From NCBI RefSeq assembly GCF_963675165.1, contig NC_087377.1:10588632-10652631 (forward strand): 64,000 nt of DNA, read 5' to 3'. A model generated the notes under the pieces. It searched no databases, was not told the origin of the DNA, and worked only from the letters and a program-made list of their open reading frames with translations. A program made the translations under genes and the position numbers. Every line of letters starts with the position of its first letter. Position 1 is the stretch's first letter. Of this stretch, positions 35,661 through 47,400 are shown in pieces. Source of the stretch: Halichondria panicea. Lineage: Eukaryota; Porifera; Demospongiae; Suberitida; Halichondriidae.

Positions 35661-37599
35661 AGGGTATAACCCTTTACCGTTCAGCCGCACAAAATCTGGA
35701 ACAGTTCCATCACTTTAGTTTGCATCTGAGCCCAACCCACCAAATTAGCTTGATGTTATCTCCGCCCCAAATGAAGTGGCTAATGGCTTGTAGAGATGGG
35801 CGTGGGTCAATGGCTGTGCACAAACTAACCATCGATTTTATGCCTTGCTGCTGCCTCGATGGAAGTATGTGTGGCCTTTAAAAGCTGCACTCTGGTCAAC
35901 TAAGCTGCTTAGCAAGCATGTAGACTATTGTAGAGCTTGTGTCCACTTGTGAAGTGCCTGTGTACACAAATGGCTTGCTGCTTCCTCTTCGAAAATATTC
36001 TATGGCTACCAAGATAGTCCAGAGGGTCTACCAATGGATACTACTCAGTCCTACATGCTGTATAGCTTGTTTTAAACCTTTTTTTAAGTGTCCTAATTGA
36101 ACAGCTCAGCAGAACATCAAAGCATTCATGATACTATCCAATCTGCCACAGAATCCAATATCGTGCAACATTCACAAGTTGATAGCACGCTCCCTCCCAG
36201 ATTGTTGTTGTAAAAATTACAACATTTTGACCGGTAAAGGGATACCATTCACTATGAAATAATAACAAGGGAAATGTTTGGCCACGAAGACAATTCTGAG
36301 AAAATTTTAGATTTTCAGAGTAGTTTCCCACAGTTTTTCTACTGTCTAGTAACATAGTAATGAGAAACATGCAATAGCCAGCCAATTTCTGGGAATCTGA
36401 TCCTTACTTGGTAACAGTGAAGGTAATGAATATCACTATGCATGCACGTGTGCCTTGCTTGCTAGCACATTAAATGCTCGTAAATGCACTTAATTATGTA
36501 TCTTAATTTACCCGCACACACCAACATTACTATCATTATTAGGCAGCAATCGTGTTATCAGCGAAGGGGTACAAGGATGATAGCTAAGAAACGGGGGCCT
36601 GAGGGTCCTGGTAACAGTAACAATGCTGGTATAAGCTCTCCCATTGCAGTGGTCAGGGAGAGTAGGTATCTAGGGGAACTAGAAACTGCAGCAGACTGAA
36701 TCTGCATGAACTGTGCATGCTAATAGTCACAAGCAGCAGTCCTCTTGCTATAAGATTGAAATGTGAGTATTTTTAGGAGCATGACCAACAATCTGTTTCA
36801 AGTTCTGGAACTGGGGACCTGTCTACTGCATGAGTTCTCTTTCAAGCAGCAACACATCCCCAACAACTGGCATGGTGGGGTCTAAATTTATTACTGGCAT
36901 TTATCCTTGAACTCACACTGACTATATACTGCTGTGGAGCAGCAGGTAGGGTATTACATCTATAATTGACTGTAATCACACCCTTTGCCTGTATATAGGA
37001 GGTTAATTCTTGCACTAAATGCATTGTTCGTGCAAGGGCGACGTCAGTTGTCCGGAGTTTAGAGGTTGCAAGTACACTATAGTTAGATAGTAAAAGCAGT
37101 TGGCACAAGGCGTGCTGTTCGCTACAACAAAGGAATCCGCTATTTAGAGAGTCCGTTATAAGAGGTTCCACTGTATATGTACCTATATTATATATAATAA
37201 AGCTATGGAAGTATATATAGTGTCCTGGGTCACATTATTATATAACTGAAAGCCTCAGGTATGACACCATACTCATTTGCACTTCATTTCCGGGAAATGA
37301 AGTGCAATTAAGTTCAGCAGCGAGATGACAGTAAATAAATAAATCATTTTGTCTCCTGCATGCCTGGATTTTCTTTCCACGTACGTTGGAGTATAATTAT
37401 ATAGACAGCCTCGAGTTAAAGTGCATGTGTGTACACATAATTTATATCATTTTCAGTTTATTCTGAAAATGTTTCCGGTTTGGCTGTTTTCTCAATATTT
37501 CTTACAAATCATAAGCGACTGTAGTAAACTGATTCTTCAGCTAACAGCTATATATACTGAAAGCAAAGCAAACACTGTGATTATACCATAATTATAGCC
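35661..37599. other. Intergenic, upstream of gene C
   Basis: It includes another fragment of the dispersed block (36230-36460), the second copy of the D-downstream block (36520-36690) and the right end of a pogo-like MITE (about 37140-37166). I see no gene. Confidence 0.5.
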
Positions 37600-39820
37600 A
37601 TGCAGGTTCATGCCAGTCATCTACTTTTGTTGCTATTCAACATATCAGCGCTAGCTGAATGCTTCACATCTTCAGGTGTATATATATGTATACTAAATTA
37701 TAATTATGCATGTATGCATGCATGCAGTAGTATATATAAGATAGTTTGCATGGCAGGCAATGATTTTCACTGGCCACCAACATAAGGCAACTTGTAACAA
37801 CTTTTTTGCAGAAAATTTGTTTGGTGCAACAAAAGAGAGCTACACATGTCCAGGTGAGACAGTGGAACTCATTTGTAACATGGATTGCTTAACTTCGTAT
37901 TGGATTATTGATGGAACGTATTACTACTGGCAAGATTTGCTGCCTGTAGGATATACCTACAGGTTTCCATCCACTCTCATCTTGGATGCAGTCAATGCAG
38001 ATCTGAATTTTACTAGGTATCAGTGCCTTGCCTGCAATATCGAAAGCTCCATAATCACTTTAGTTGTTTTAGGTGAGCTATATTATAATAATTATAATTT
38101 ATGCATGCATGCATGTGTATAATTATACTATACACTTTGGGCATTAATTGGGCCTATAATTATTGCATACATGCAGCCGTAAAAGCGAGTATATCTAGTC
38201 CACATGCAGCTATATATATATATCGCTGTCGTAATAGGCCAGTATAAAGTAGCAATTACAGCCATTCCGTGCATGTTATAATTATTACATAACACGGCAC
38301 AAATTAAGCCATTGCAACGATTACTTACTTTTAGGTACCTGTCCTGTCAATGTTTACAATCAATCCAAAGTAACATTAACGGCTACACTTGATTGTGATA
38401 TCATAAGTAAGACGACACATGCTGGTATCAGTTCTACTGACTCAGACTCTATGACATCCTCGACTCATTTTAAACCAATTGCAAGTCAGTATATATATAT
38501 CTATATATAATATACCGTCCTTTTACTCACTCATAACATGACATGTATATAATTATTACTTATTATGCATGTCTATAATTATCATTTCAGCAATCGGTCC
38601 ATCTTCAAGTAACAGTATGCCTAGAGGCACAACATCACTTTTAGCACCAATTAATCGAAGTACAACAGTGCATAGCATTGCACCCACATCTCTATGTGAC
38701 GTAGAAAGCTGTGTGTATAACTCTTCAGGTACACTGTAAAAAATGATGTGTGGTTTTCACGCAAGTGCGTGACTATTGTGGCAACTATCAGGAAAAAACG
38801 CAAGAAAAAACGCACATTTGCCACAATAGCCACGCACTCTGCGTGAAAACCACACATCATTTTTTACAGTGTATAACTTGTAAGCCCTTATTTCATTTAA
38901 CACAGGACATGCAGTATATAATTATAATGTCTGATATTATTAGTGGCCATGGGAGTATTAGCAGGAAGTATCAGTGGCGCACTTTTCATCTTGTTGTGCA
39001 CTGGTCTCACTGTGATTTGTATTTCAATCAGACGACGTCATGTTAAAAAAGGTACATAATTATGCATGGATATCCGGTAATCATACAGAATACTCCATGC
39101 ATATAATTTTTATAATTATCATATCCTATAGTAATGAGTGCATGTAATTATAAAGAGGAGTATCCATGTAACTATATATGGAGTTGTAGTACAAACCACG
39201 TTTCGGTATAAGTGTGTCATAGTACGTCATCATCAAACGACATTTTAAGTGGGTGCGTATATATAGTGTATATATATAATTACAATTATTAGTTAAAAAT
39301 GATATCAGCACACACGCCAAACAATGCACAAACAATGCAAACAATTTATATGTGGTCTTGCTGTGGTTTATGCCGTTTGGTTACCCGAGGCATGCGTGGG
39401 TGGCAACAGGTATAGTACAAGTATACTATAGTGACAATATACTTAGTCCAAGATGTATATAGAACGGAATTATGTGCGTGGGAGTTAGATAGGTTGGATA
39501 CTCCTCTTTATGAACTTCTGCCAATGCATGGTTTATACACAATAACACAACAACGTGTTGGCACCACCACTGTACTATTCGTATTTAAGTGTTGTGAGCA
39601 TCATTAAAAACTCATGTATGTTTCCATAGACCGAACAAGTCATATATATGATGAGGTGCAATCTCCCGAGACAATTGAACCTGTGTACAGCGTTGTAAAC
39701 ACAATTAACAATCGTCAACTTCAAGATGTGAAAATGATTAACAACGAATGTTATACTATCCCCCAAAAGAACAACAGCACACAATTTGAAATAAGCTACT
39801 GTTCAGCTTACGAACTGTGA
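37600..39820 (+). CDS. Gene C: single-Ig membrane receptor with stalk and tyrosine-based tail
   Basis: Six exons: 37600-37675, 37812-38072, 38335-38484, 38591-38728, 38944-39051 and 39630-39820. All are phase 1, giving 307 residues. Residues 1-20 are a signal peptide (HLLLLLFNISALA). Residues 26-112 are a variant Ig domain (ELICNMDC, YWIIDGTYYYWQDLLP, RYQCLAC). Residues 113-208 are a Ser/Thr-rich stalk with glycosylation sites. Residues 209-235 are a membrane segment (LAGSISGALFILLCTGLTVI) followed by RRRHVKK. The tail holds Y251 (HIYDEV), Y264 (EPVYSVV) and Y286 (NECYTIP), matching gene B, plus Y301 and Y305 at the very end. Y251 and Y264 are 13 apart, close to ITAM spacing, but the motifs are YxxV rather than YxxL/I. 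Likely role, inferred: activating or docking receptor for SH2 proteins. Confidence 0.88.
38732..38871. mobile_element. Tc1/mariner-type MITE right after a splice donor of gene C
   Basis: A 140-bp, almost perfect palindrome (CACTGTAAAAAATGATGTGT and its complement) is flanked by TA on both sides. It starts three bases into the intron between the stalk and membrane exons, so it makes up most of that 215-bp intron, and the donor context (AG|GTACACTG) is part element. Confidence 0.9.
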
Positions 39821-40424
39821 CTTCTTATCGATCGTAACACAATATTCTAGTATGCATGCATGCATGTATAATTAACTCCACGCATATATAAAACATATAT
39901 TTTATAATACACACGCATGAAATATTATTTGTTGACCACACACCCTATATTACATGCTAGTGCATCACAGTAGATCTAGTTACATATTGCACATCATAGG
40001 CAGTACTAATGTGATGATGTCATTATTTTGGGGGGGGAGGTTTACCCATTAGATGAAACCCTGCTGAAACATGTGCATGGCTATTAATTAAGAAAGTTCT
40101 ACGATATCATGTGCGCTTGCGCAAAACATTGAACTATGCATGTACTCTGCTTTACTGTGTCAGCTACATGCAGCACATGCTAGATATTATTAGCACAGTG
40201 CAGTGGAGTATCGATATCGAGTGCAGATCATCATAGAACTTAGAAGATCATCTGATCATGGAACCAGGACAGCCTTCGTGTTCACTTTCGCTTGCTGTAG
40301 CTGCCACTGGACGCTGAGTGACTATTAATAGTGGACCACAGAAACAAGTATCAAAGAACGGTGGTGCATGGGTGCGTGTTAATTACACCATTAAGTAAAG
40401 GTACATACTCAATGCTAAATGTGC
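39821..40424. other. Intergenic, downstream of gene C
   Basis: AT-rich with GCAT runs and a G-run at 40029-40038. No gene is recognised. Confidence 0.5.
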
Positions 40425-41262
40425 CTATACTGCAAAAATACAATATTACAAGGAGCTTATAATCCCCACCTCTTTCTAAAGTTTTGGAAAGTTGCGTCAA
40501 AAGATGGGCCTATAAGCTCAGGAAAGATGCTTACTCTTTGTGATTTAGATGTTACTACAATTCTCACATGTGAGGACTTCAAAGATGCCATAAGAGACAG
40601 TTAACTGATGTTGGATATGTAGAGGGTTCAAGTATTGTGCGGATTAGAAATAGGCGTGATCTGTAGGAGGTGTGGTCCTGTATTAATAATCCAAAAAGTA
40701 AAAGCAAAGTATAATGCTGTGGTGTGATGAATACCAAAGAGAGTTGCAAAAGTGTTCTCGAAGTGATGGCATATCTGTGGTTAATACAAAAATATGCACC
40801 TGACAAGGCTCACAAGGAACAGAAAGTTCAGCAACTGGTCGACTCGAAAAGCACCTTAGTGCATGATTATACACCTATGCAATTTCGTATAATTGGGCCG
40901 AAATGGTAGCAAGTGGTATGTATTGTATAGTATGGACAATCCGCCTAACACCACAATGTTCACTCGTGCTGGCAGCGGCACTCCACCCCAAAAGAAAGAC
41001 AATGTGCCAGTTGCTCGGGCTCTCTCTGATGCGGCAACTGTGATTGCTACTGCTTTGTCTTCTGTTGTGTCTACCAGTTTGATGCATATTGCAAGCAATA
41101 TATTAGCTCAGCAAAAGTTATAGAAAGTAGGTCGAAGCTGTATACAAGCAGTTGAATGAACTACAAAATCTAAAGCAAAGCGGGGTGTTGACTGACGAAG
41201 AGTATTGTAAAGAGAAGGGTACAATCATGAAGTTACTTCAACTTGACTGTCAACTAAAGTGA
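40425..41262 (+). pseudogene. Frame-broken intronless gene with SHOCT-like C-terminus
   Basis: Protein-like stretches follow each other in shifting frames. They run FWKVASKDGPISSGKMLTLC, then TDVGYVEGSSIVRIRNRRDL, then KAHKEQKVQQLVDSK. Next is SMDNPPNTTMFTRAG, and finally YKQLNELQNLKQSGVLTDEE with YCKEKGTIMKLL ending at TGA. The last stretch has the L..L...GvLTdeEY..kK..ll pattern of SHOCT-like helical pairs. At least three frame changes and internal stops separate the parts, so it is a degenerate gene, possibly a retrocopy or transposon cargo. Its function is unknown. Confidence 0.6.
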
Positions 41263-41469
41263 CATAATAATGAACCAATTATGTATAATTATATTAACTG
41301 ACAATTTTTGGTGTGGCGTGCATAGTTTATTTAGAGTCAATGTATCCACTCACTATAATTATGAGAGATATAAGAAAGGCAGTCTGTTTGGTTACCATTA
41401 CTAAATGACATACTTAAGAGTACTCTGAGACACGTACTGCATGATTGAAATGTTTTGCTTCATAAAAAA

Positions 41470-41695
41470 TTCTTTTACGCCATCTGATCAAGCATGTGCA
41501 TGGTACTATGAATGTATGCGAAAAAGAATTGTATCAACTACTAAGTCTTCAAGAGCTGAAAATGTGCTAGTGTCTGATAAACAGTAAGAACAGACCAAAA
41601 AATCGATCATCAGACACAACCTATACCGTTTCTTCTGTAGGGGGATATGCTGAGGGCTACATAGTAATTATGTAAGGACAATAACTAAACAATAA
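41470..41695. repeat. Inverted copy of the repeat at 13560-14235 (without its insertion)
   Basis: 'cttcaagagctgaaaatgtg', 'gtgtctgataaacagtaaga' and 'taattatgtaaggacaataa' match 14100-14130, 14070-14090 and 13610-13635 in reverse complement. Confidence 0.75.
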
Positions 41696-43955
41696 AACCC
41701 GGAGCTGCAAACGCTTGTATATCCATGCAGCAATTATTTCTGCTGAGTCACTCGCGTATCAATGATCGGACAGCAATGGGGTCAAAGGTCAAATGTCCTT
41801 GGCATCCCATGTGTAACTAGGGCCAAAGGTCATTGTGAGATGCCAAGAACACCATGCATATCCACCAGTTATACTTTGCAGGAGAAAGTTTGCTAGACTT
41901 AACACTAGGTGCTTTCTCTTTGCATAATATAGTATAGTTCTTACTGAGGTTCTTAGAAGAGAGCGCTTGCTACCAGCTATAGGGGAGCCGCTCGAGCATC
42001 CCCTGGCCACAGTAATAATGAAAACACCATAGGTGCATGATGATGCCTTGGTGGAGGTAATAGAAGCTATAATTGTAATTATAAACATTAATGAAAATAA
42101 AAGTATCACATGCAGGTACGTAGCTGTATATGGATCTTAAGATTGGATTGGTTTTGCATTTCCATTCAAAGATTAATTTGGAGACAAATGTGCATATAAA
42201 TAATGCGAGGGATTGGCAACAAAATCCCCTCAAGCAATTATTATGTGCAAGTGATCCGTTGCCAATCCCCCCTGCGAACTATAGCTCTATATATAGGCTA
42301 AATTTTAACCGCAGCCAATATTTGTAATTAGCAGTGAGAAAGTCTATCTTGTCGAGAATTTGTCAAAGAAGATTTACCAAATCTGTGGTGAACATGTCAA
42401 AATATAAATGAACTAGCACCTAGTTTATGATATATGTTGATCGAGAGTATATAGATAGATGCATGAGCGAGCTCCAAAAGTTCTTATCAAGCCTTAATTG
42501 ATATCAGGTATCTTTAATTGCTCTCAAGGGTATCACACAAACATACTACCGACCTCGCTTGCGCATGCGCACCAAGGCATATAAAAGCCAATTAATTGTG
42601 CAAGACAAATTTATGTGACGCTCGCAAAACGCATTGCTTTGCATTAACTCGTACAAAGGCGTCCATGTCAGTTGTTCCTACAACGAATTGTGTTTCTTAA
42701 TTAGCACTATATATATATATATACATATTCAGGTAATAAAATGTGAAGAGACAAACTTAAGTATAAGAATTGATAGGATAGGTTAATTAATGGTTAAAAG
42801 AATGTGGTTTTTAAGGAGATCGAGGCAATCACTATAATAATTATATATATACTGTCAAGAGAGCACTCCTGATATCGTATAGCGGGTAAAATTTAGTGAA
42901 TGAAGCAATTGAATTATTATTGTTGGTGTTAACGATTATTTGACATAACCTGGTGCAATAATTATACTGGGACTGAAACATTGGCGATTTATACTTTTGG
43001 CGACTCTTACCTTGATTCACCAAATACTTTATTACTACCAGAAAGGTATGCCCATGCATGCAGAATAACCTACATGTAAACACGGGATGGAAGATTAGTA
43101 ATTGCACACAATATGGACACCTTGCACGTACTGTAGGGGTTTCAATATCGTCTCCCGCATAGTCGAGTGATTTGGCCTTCCTCGTGGCTAGCCGTCAGTC
43201 GTATCTTAAGCTTCAAACTCTTGAAGGGGGTGATCTGATCAGGGAATATTTAGCAACAAATTAGTTGTGTACAGATATCAGAAACTACATGCAGGCAGAT
43301 TAAACTTTTAAAGTTACGGTAAACCGTTTGCTCATTTAATTATTCATGAGCTATAGATCTAGTGATCGTGAGCAGTTAGAACAAGCTGGAAGTCCAGCTA
43401 AAACGCAGTAGTCATTTCATAGCTCAAATAATTATACGTTTTTACTACATAGCTTATAGGTACAGTATACTGTTCACTATATGCAGGGCAACTCGAAGAG
43501 ATACTTCGAAAAAAGGCTCATTTTAAGTGGTGTTAGTCTACATAATTATTATTAGAGTTTCTTGGCCTGGAAAGAAAAAACGCTTCGAGTCGCCCTCTAG
43601 AATAGTAAGAAGCATCGTATAAGAGCAAGAACACAGACTCTCGCCTGCCCAGCAGTGTCCTCTGGCTCGGGGAAATCATGGGGCACAGTTGGTTCAGAGC
43701 TAGAAGTCTCCGCAGCTCTGTGAGCAAGGTATAGGATACTTCTCTAGTCTGCTGTGGGGGAGGGGGGAGGTCACACGGAACTCAATGAGCCAATACTACG
43801 AAGGAATGCATACAGTATGATTTAATGCGCATGCACATGCAGAAAAAGGGTGCATGTAGCTGCAATTTGCAGGCAATGTATTGCCTGAAAATTGCCTAGT
43901 GTACGGGTGGCCTTTAACTTATCTCGTACACAATAACTATAGGTTAGGAATAACT
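41696..43955. other. Gene-poor stretch
   Basis: It holds a small MITE (42206-42279), an AT dinucleotide run at about 42706-42722 and a G-run at about 43757-43768. The minus-strand frame at 43533-43727 (QRTLLGRRESVFLLLYDASY) is not recognised and has no neighbours to support it. Confidence 0.5.
42206..42279. mobile_element. MITE of the GGGATTGGCAAC family, shortest copy
   Basis: 'gcgagggattggcaac' is mirrored by 'gttgccaatcccccctgc' within 74 bp. Confidence 0.7.
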
Positions 43956-43959
43956 ATTA

Positions 43960-44260
43960 ATTGGGAGAGACTGGAAAGTCTAAATTCACTCACCAATTCC
44001 CTTCCTCTGTTGCCTTCAACTGCTATGATCACTGCCGTCAATATCACCAAAACAACAAGCAGCATGCCTCCCACCACCGCAGCAATGATCACATATAGAT
44101 TACATTCTCTATAGGAAAACACAACATACACATACGAGTGTCAACAAAATTAAGAGCATTAAGCAGAAAATAACGTAGTAAGGCAGAACCTTAAGTGATC
44201 GTATTATATAAACAACATACATTTCACCCTCTCAGATCACCTTTGCTTCTCAATCTTTCA
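43960..44260 (-). pseudogene. Orphan copy of the membrane exon of receptor gene G
   Basis: 43976-44114 on the minus strand encodes YVIIAAVVGGMLLVV, then LVILTAVIIAV, nearly identical to gene G exon 11 and followed by the same donor. The basic CRKKCNRGRK that should follow has become EGNRGREL. 44225-44260 retains the end of the preceding FN3 exon ('caccctctcag', 'cctttgcttctcaatc'). No other exons accompany it, so it is a third, truncated copy of the receptor's 3' part, just upstream of gene F. Confidence 0.75.
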
Positions 44261-44479
44261 TTGACAGTGGGCATCATGCATGAGCTGAGGTTGGTGGCTG
44301 AGATTGTGGTGAGGCTGTACAGTTTGGAGTCTAAGCAGTAGAGGAGCTGGGCTGACAATCAATCCTTGGCACTAGCTGGCCACTACTGCGCATGCGCACA
44401 TGGTCAGCTCCACCCACTTTGAGCAAGCAAGGGGGTTTCTGGGGCAACTAGGAACAAAAAGCTACACACAGCTGGTGCA

Positions 44480-47400
44480 ATGTCTGCAATTTTACTGAGA
44501 GCTTTTGCTCTGTACCTGTTTGTACAAGCAGTCAAGTCTCAAGGTACATGTGTGTAGCCAACTGTGTTCATGTGCTGTTATAAATACTTTGCAAAGCTAT
44601 AAAGTACTTCATATTTATCGATGTAATTACAGAGGCAGAAAAATTTATTCCACTTTTGAGTGGTGCATCTTTTTGAACCCTAAAAAATGCGTTTAGCCCA
44701 GCTGGCACTTAAATTATGGTAGTGCTTTATACCGTACTTATTCGATTTAAGGCAACACTTCAGAATAATTACGAAGCCAGAGGTCGTTCTTTTTGGAGGT
44801 TTAAAAATTATATTGCAGTCCTGGTGTCGCATATTTAGAGGGTCGTATCTAATTAGAGGTTACTCTACTATCCTCAATTACAAGCCGCTTAAAATTAATT
44901 ATTATAGCGGCTGCGCCTGGAATGAAGGCTTTGGTTTGACCTCTATTTAGAACGCGACATAATGTCAACGCAGCAGTTGCACTTTTGGAAGTCTGAGTCG
45001 CATATTTGGAGGGTCGCCTTAAATCCAATAAGTACGGCATGTGCTACAGCTAGTATAGTGCAGTCTTTTAGCTCAGGTGGATCTATATAGATACAGAGGC
45101 ACATCTTGATTGTCCTGACAAGTTGTGTCCTAGCATAATACATTTTGTTCTGCCATCAGGTGATATTGGTCGGACACTAAATTACCCATGCAATGTCCTT
45201 AGTAATCTCTATAAAAAAGACGGGTTTAGGGAAGGTAAAGTATATATGCTTAGCTAGAAGCTTACCTAGTTGTCTTGTCACTCTACTACATAGCTATAAT
45301 TATACTAGAATGTTTGCAAGCATTAAATAATTATGCGAACTTTGCGAGGGTTGATGAATTCTCAACAATAAAATTGTAAATATACACGATCCTTGCAGAA
45401 CGCAATAGTTAGATTGCAAAGGGTCAAATGTTCATTCACAATCACCTGCAAAATAATTATTCTAATAATGGTATATCTAGGCCTACTCTTGTAAATTGAA
45501 CAAAGACACATGGCTGATATAAGATCATTATTTTAGTGCACATACCTTTCGCCTTCAATCTTTGCATGCTAGGATGTTATAGGCCAAAAAATTTAGGTAA
45601 CTAGGATTTCTCATGGTAGTGTTTTATATCACGATAACCCCTACTACCAAATTATGCCTTGATGTTACGCGACCGTGTATATAACACGACGCGCTTATAA
45701 CCTTGACAACATAATATATCACTGCCTGCTGTATTTCTATATAGATGCAGTATTTCAGTTCGCAGACAACAGTCCTATTAGAGCTGTTGAGGGTGCTACA
45801 GCAGTACTATCGATCATAACCAGTTCTACATTCTCTTCGTCTGTTACAGTCATGATACGGCGTGTTGGTGGAAATGCAGGTACGTGTATATGTATACATG
45901 CATTATTATTATATGTAATTATGCATGTACCGCACTTATTCGATTTAAGGCGACCCTCCAAATATGCCACACCCTCGATTTTCTGACTTTTAAAAATAGT
46001 GACTGCTGCATGTGTTGACAATTTTTTTGTTACGTCCTAAATATAGAGGTCAAACCATAACCTCCATTCCAGGCTGCTAGAAACATGTAATTTAAGCAGC
46101 TTATATAATCGAGGATAGTAGAGTAACCTTATACTTCCTGCGACCCTCTAAAATGATTATATGCGACACCAATACTTCAACATAATTTTTTTAACTACAA
46201 TCGCTGGCTTCGTAATAATTTATAAGTGTTGCCTTAAATTGAATAAGTACGGTAATGTGCAGTACATACTTATAATTGGGTATCGTATTTAAGCTATAAT
46301 GGCTATTCATGCATTTAACCTGTGTGGAAACATGTAGACTTCCATAAATAATAATTATTAATGAAATACATATACTTTCTTTTTGTGCAGTTAATCAAGA
46401 CTTCTCGTTAGGCAGTGATAGCTTTACAGCTACCTTCAAGCCTTTCGATACACAGCAAGATATAAACATAGGACTCAGTTCTTCTGTTGCAATTGATGGA
46501 TCTAAGGATGCAATGTTTGCCATATCAGAAAGCAATTTCTATACCATCGGTACAAGAAATGAGATGAAATTGATTATCGAAGATGGCAATTGTACGTACG
46601 TTTAGTTTGTGCATAATTATAGCTACAATATTAACGGCCACCCCTATAAAGAAGGGCCAACTATATACAATATACGGGCCATTGCACGCATCCAGATCCT
46701 ATTCTGCATGTTCATATGTACGTGTATAAACAAGGTGGACTCGACAAAGCCCATGAAAAACTATTTCCCCTAAATGTGACCATTATAAATTTCCACTGTA
46801 GTTATTTTCGATAAAAAAATGATTATGTGACAGTGTGCTATATAATAAGTTCATCATCACATGCAGCGTTTCAGTCAATCTTCTTTGTCAGCAACTTGAT
46901 GCCATACAATGAATGGGGCGATGCTGTCATCGTCATTAACACGGAATTGTCCGCCAATACAATGGATCTTACTAGTGAATTTACCATCGAACTGGTAATA
47001 TCTGATGGAACTGCTGGTCAGTTAGTATAATTATAATTATGTGCACATGCACACACATGCACATGCTTTTGTTAGTTCCTGGTGCTTTTAAATCCCATCT
47101 ATATAACAACTATACACGTGTCTGTTCAGTACGTAGATTACTATAATTTTGATGGAGCTACGTCCGCCGGTACATGTATATATATGCATGTAAACTGCTA
47201 AAGAGTTACAAAACGATACATCGATCGCGATCAATAAATAATATTTTTGCTTTTCGATGAAGGTTGAACATTCTAATCACTTTGCACTATCTGTGTGAGG
47301 GAACGGAGATTTAGAGTACTTAGGTAGTTGTGAACGTTGGCAATATTCCACAATAAATTCGATGGCATGAATCAAAATACCAAAAAAACTGCAGCTAAAA

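Noticed and set aside
39614-39820. The tail exon of gene C read as a separate small gene starting at 39614
   Set aside because: The methionine lies upstream of a good acceptor (ttccatag), and the exon joins the membrane exon in phase 1, like gene B.
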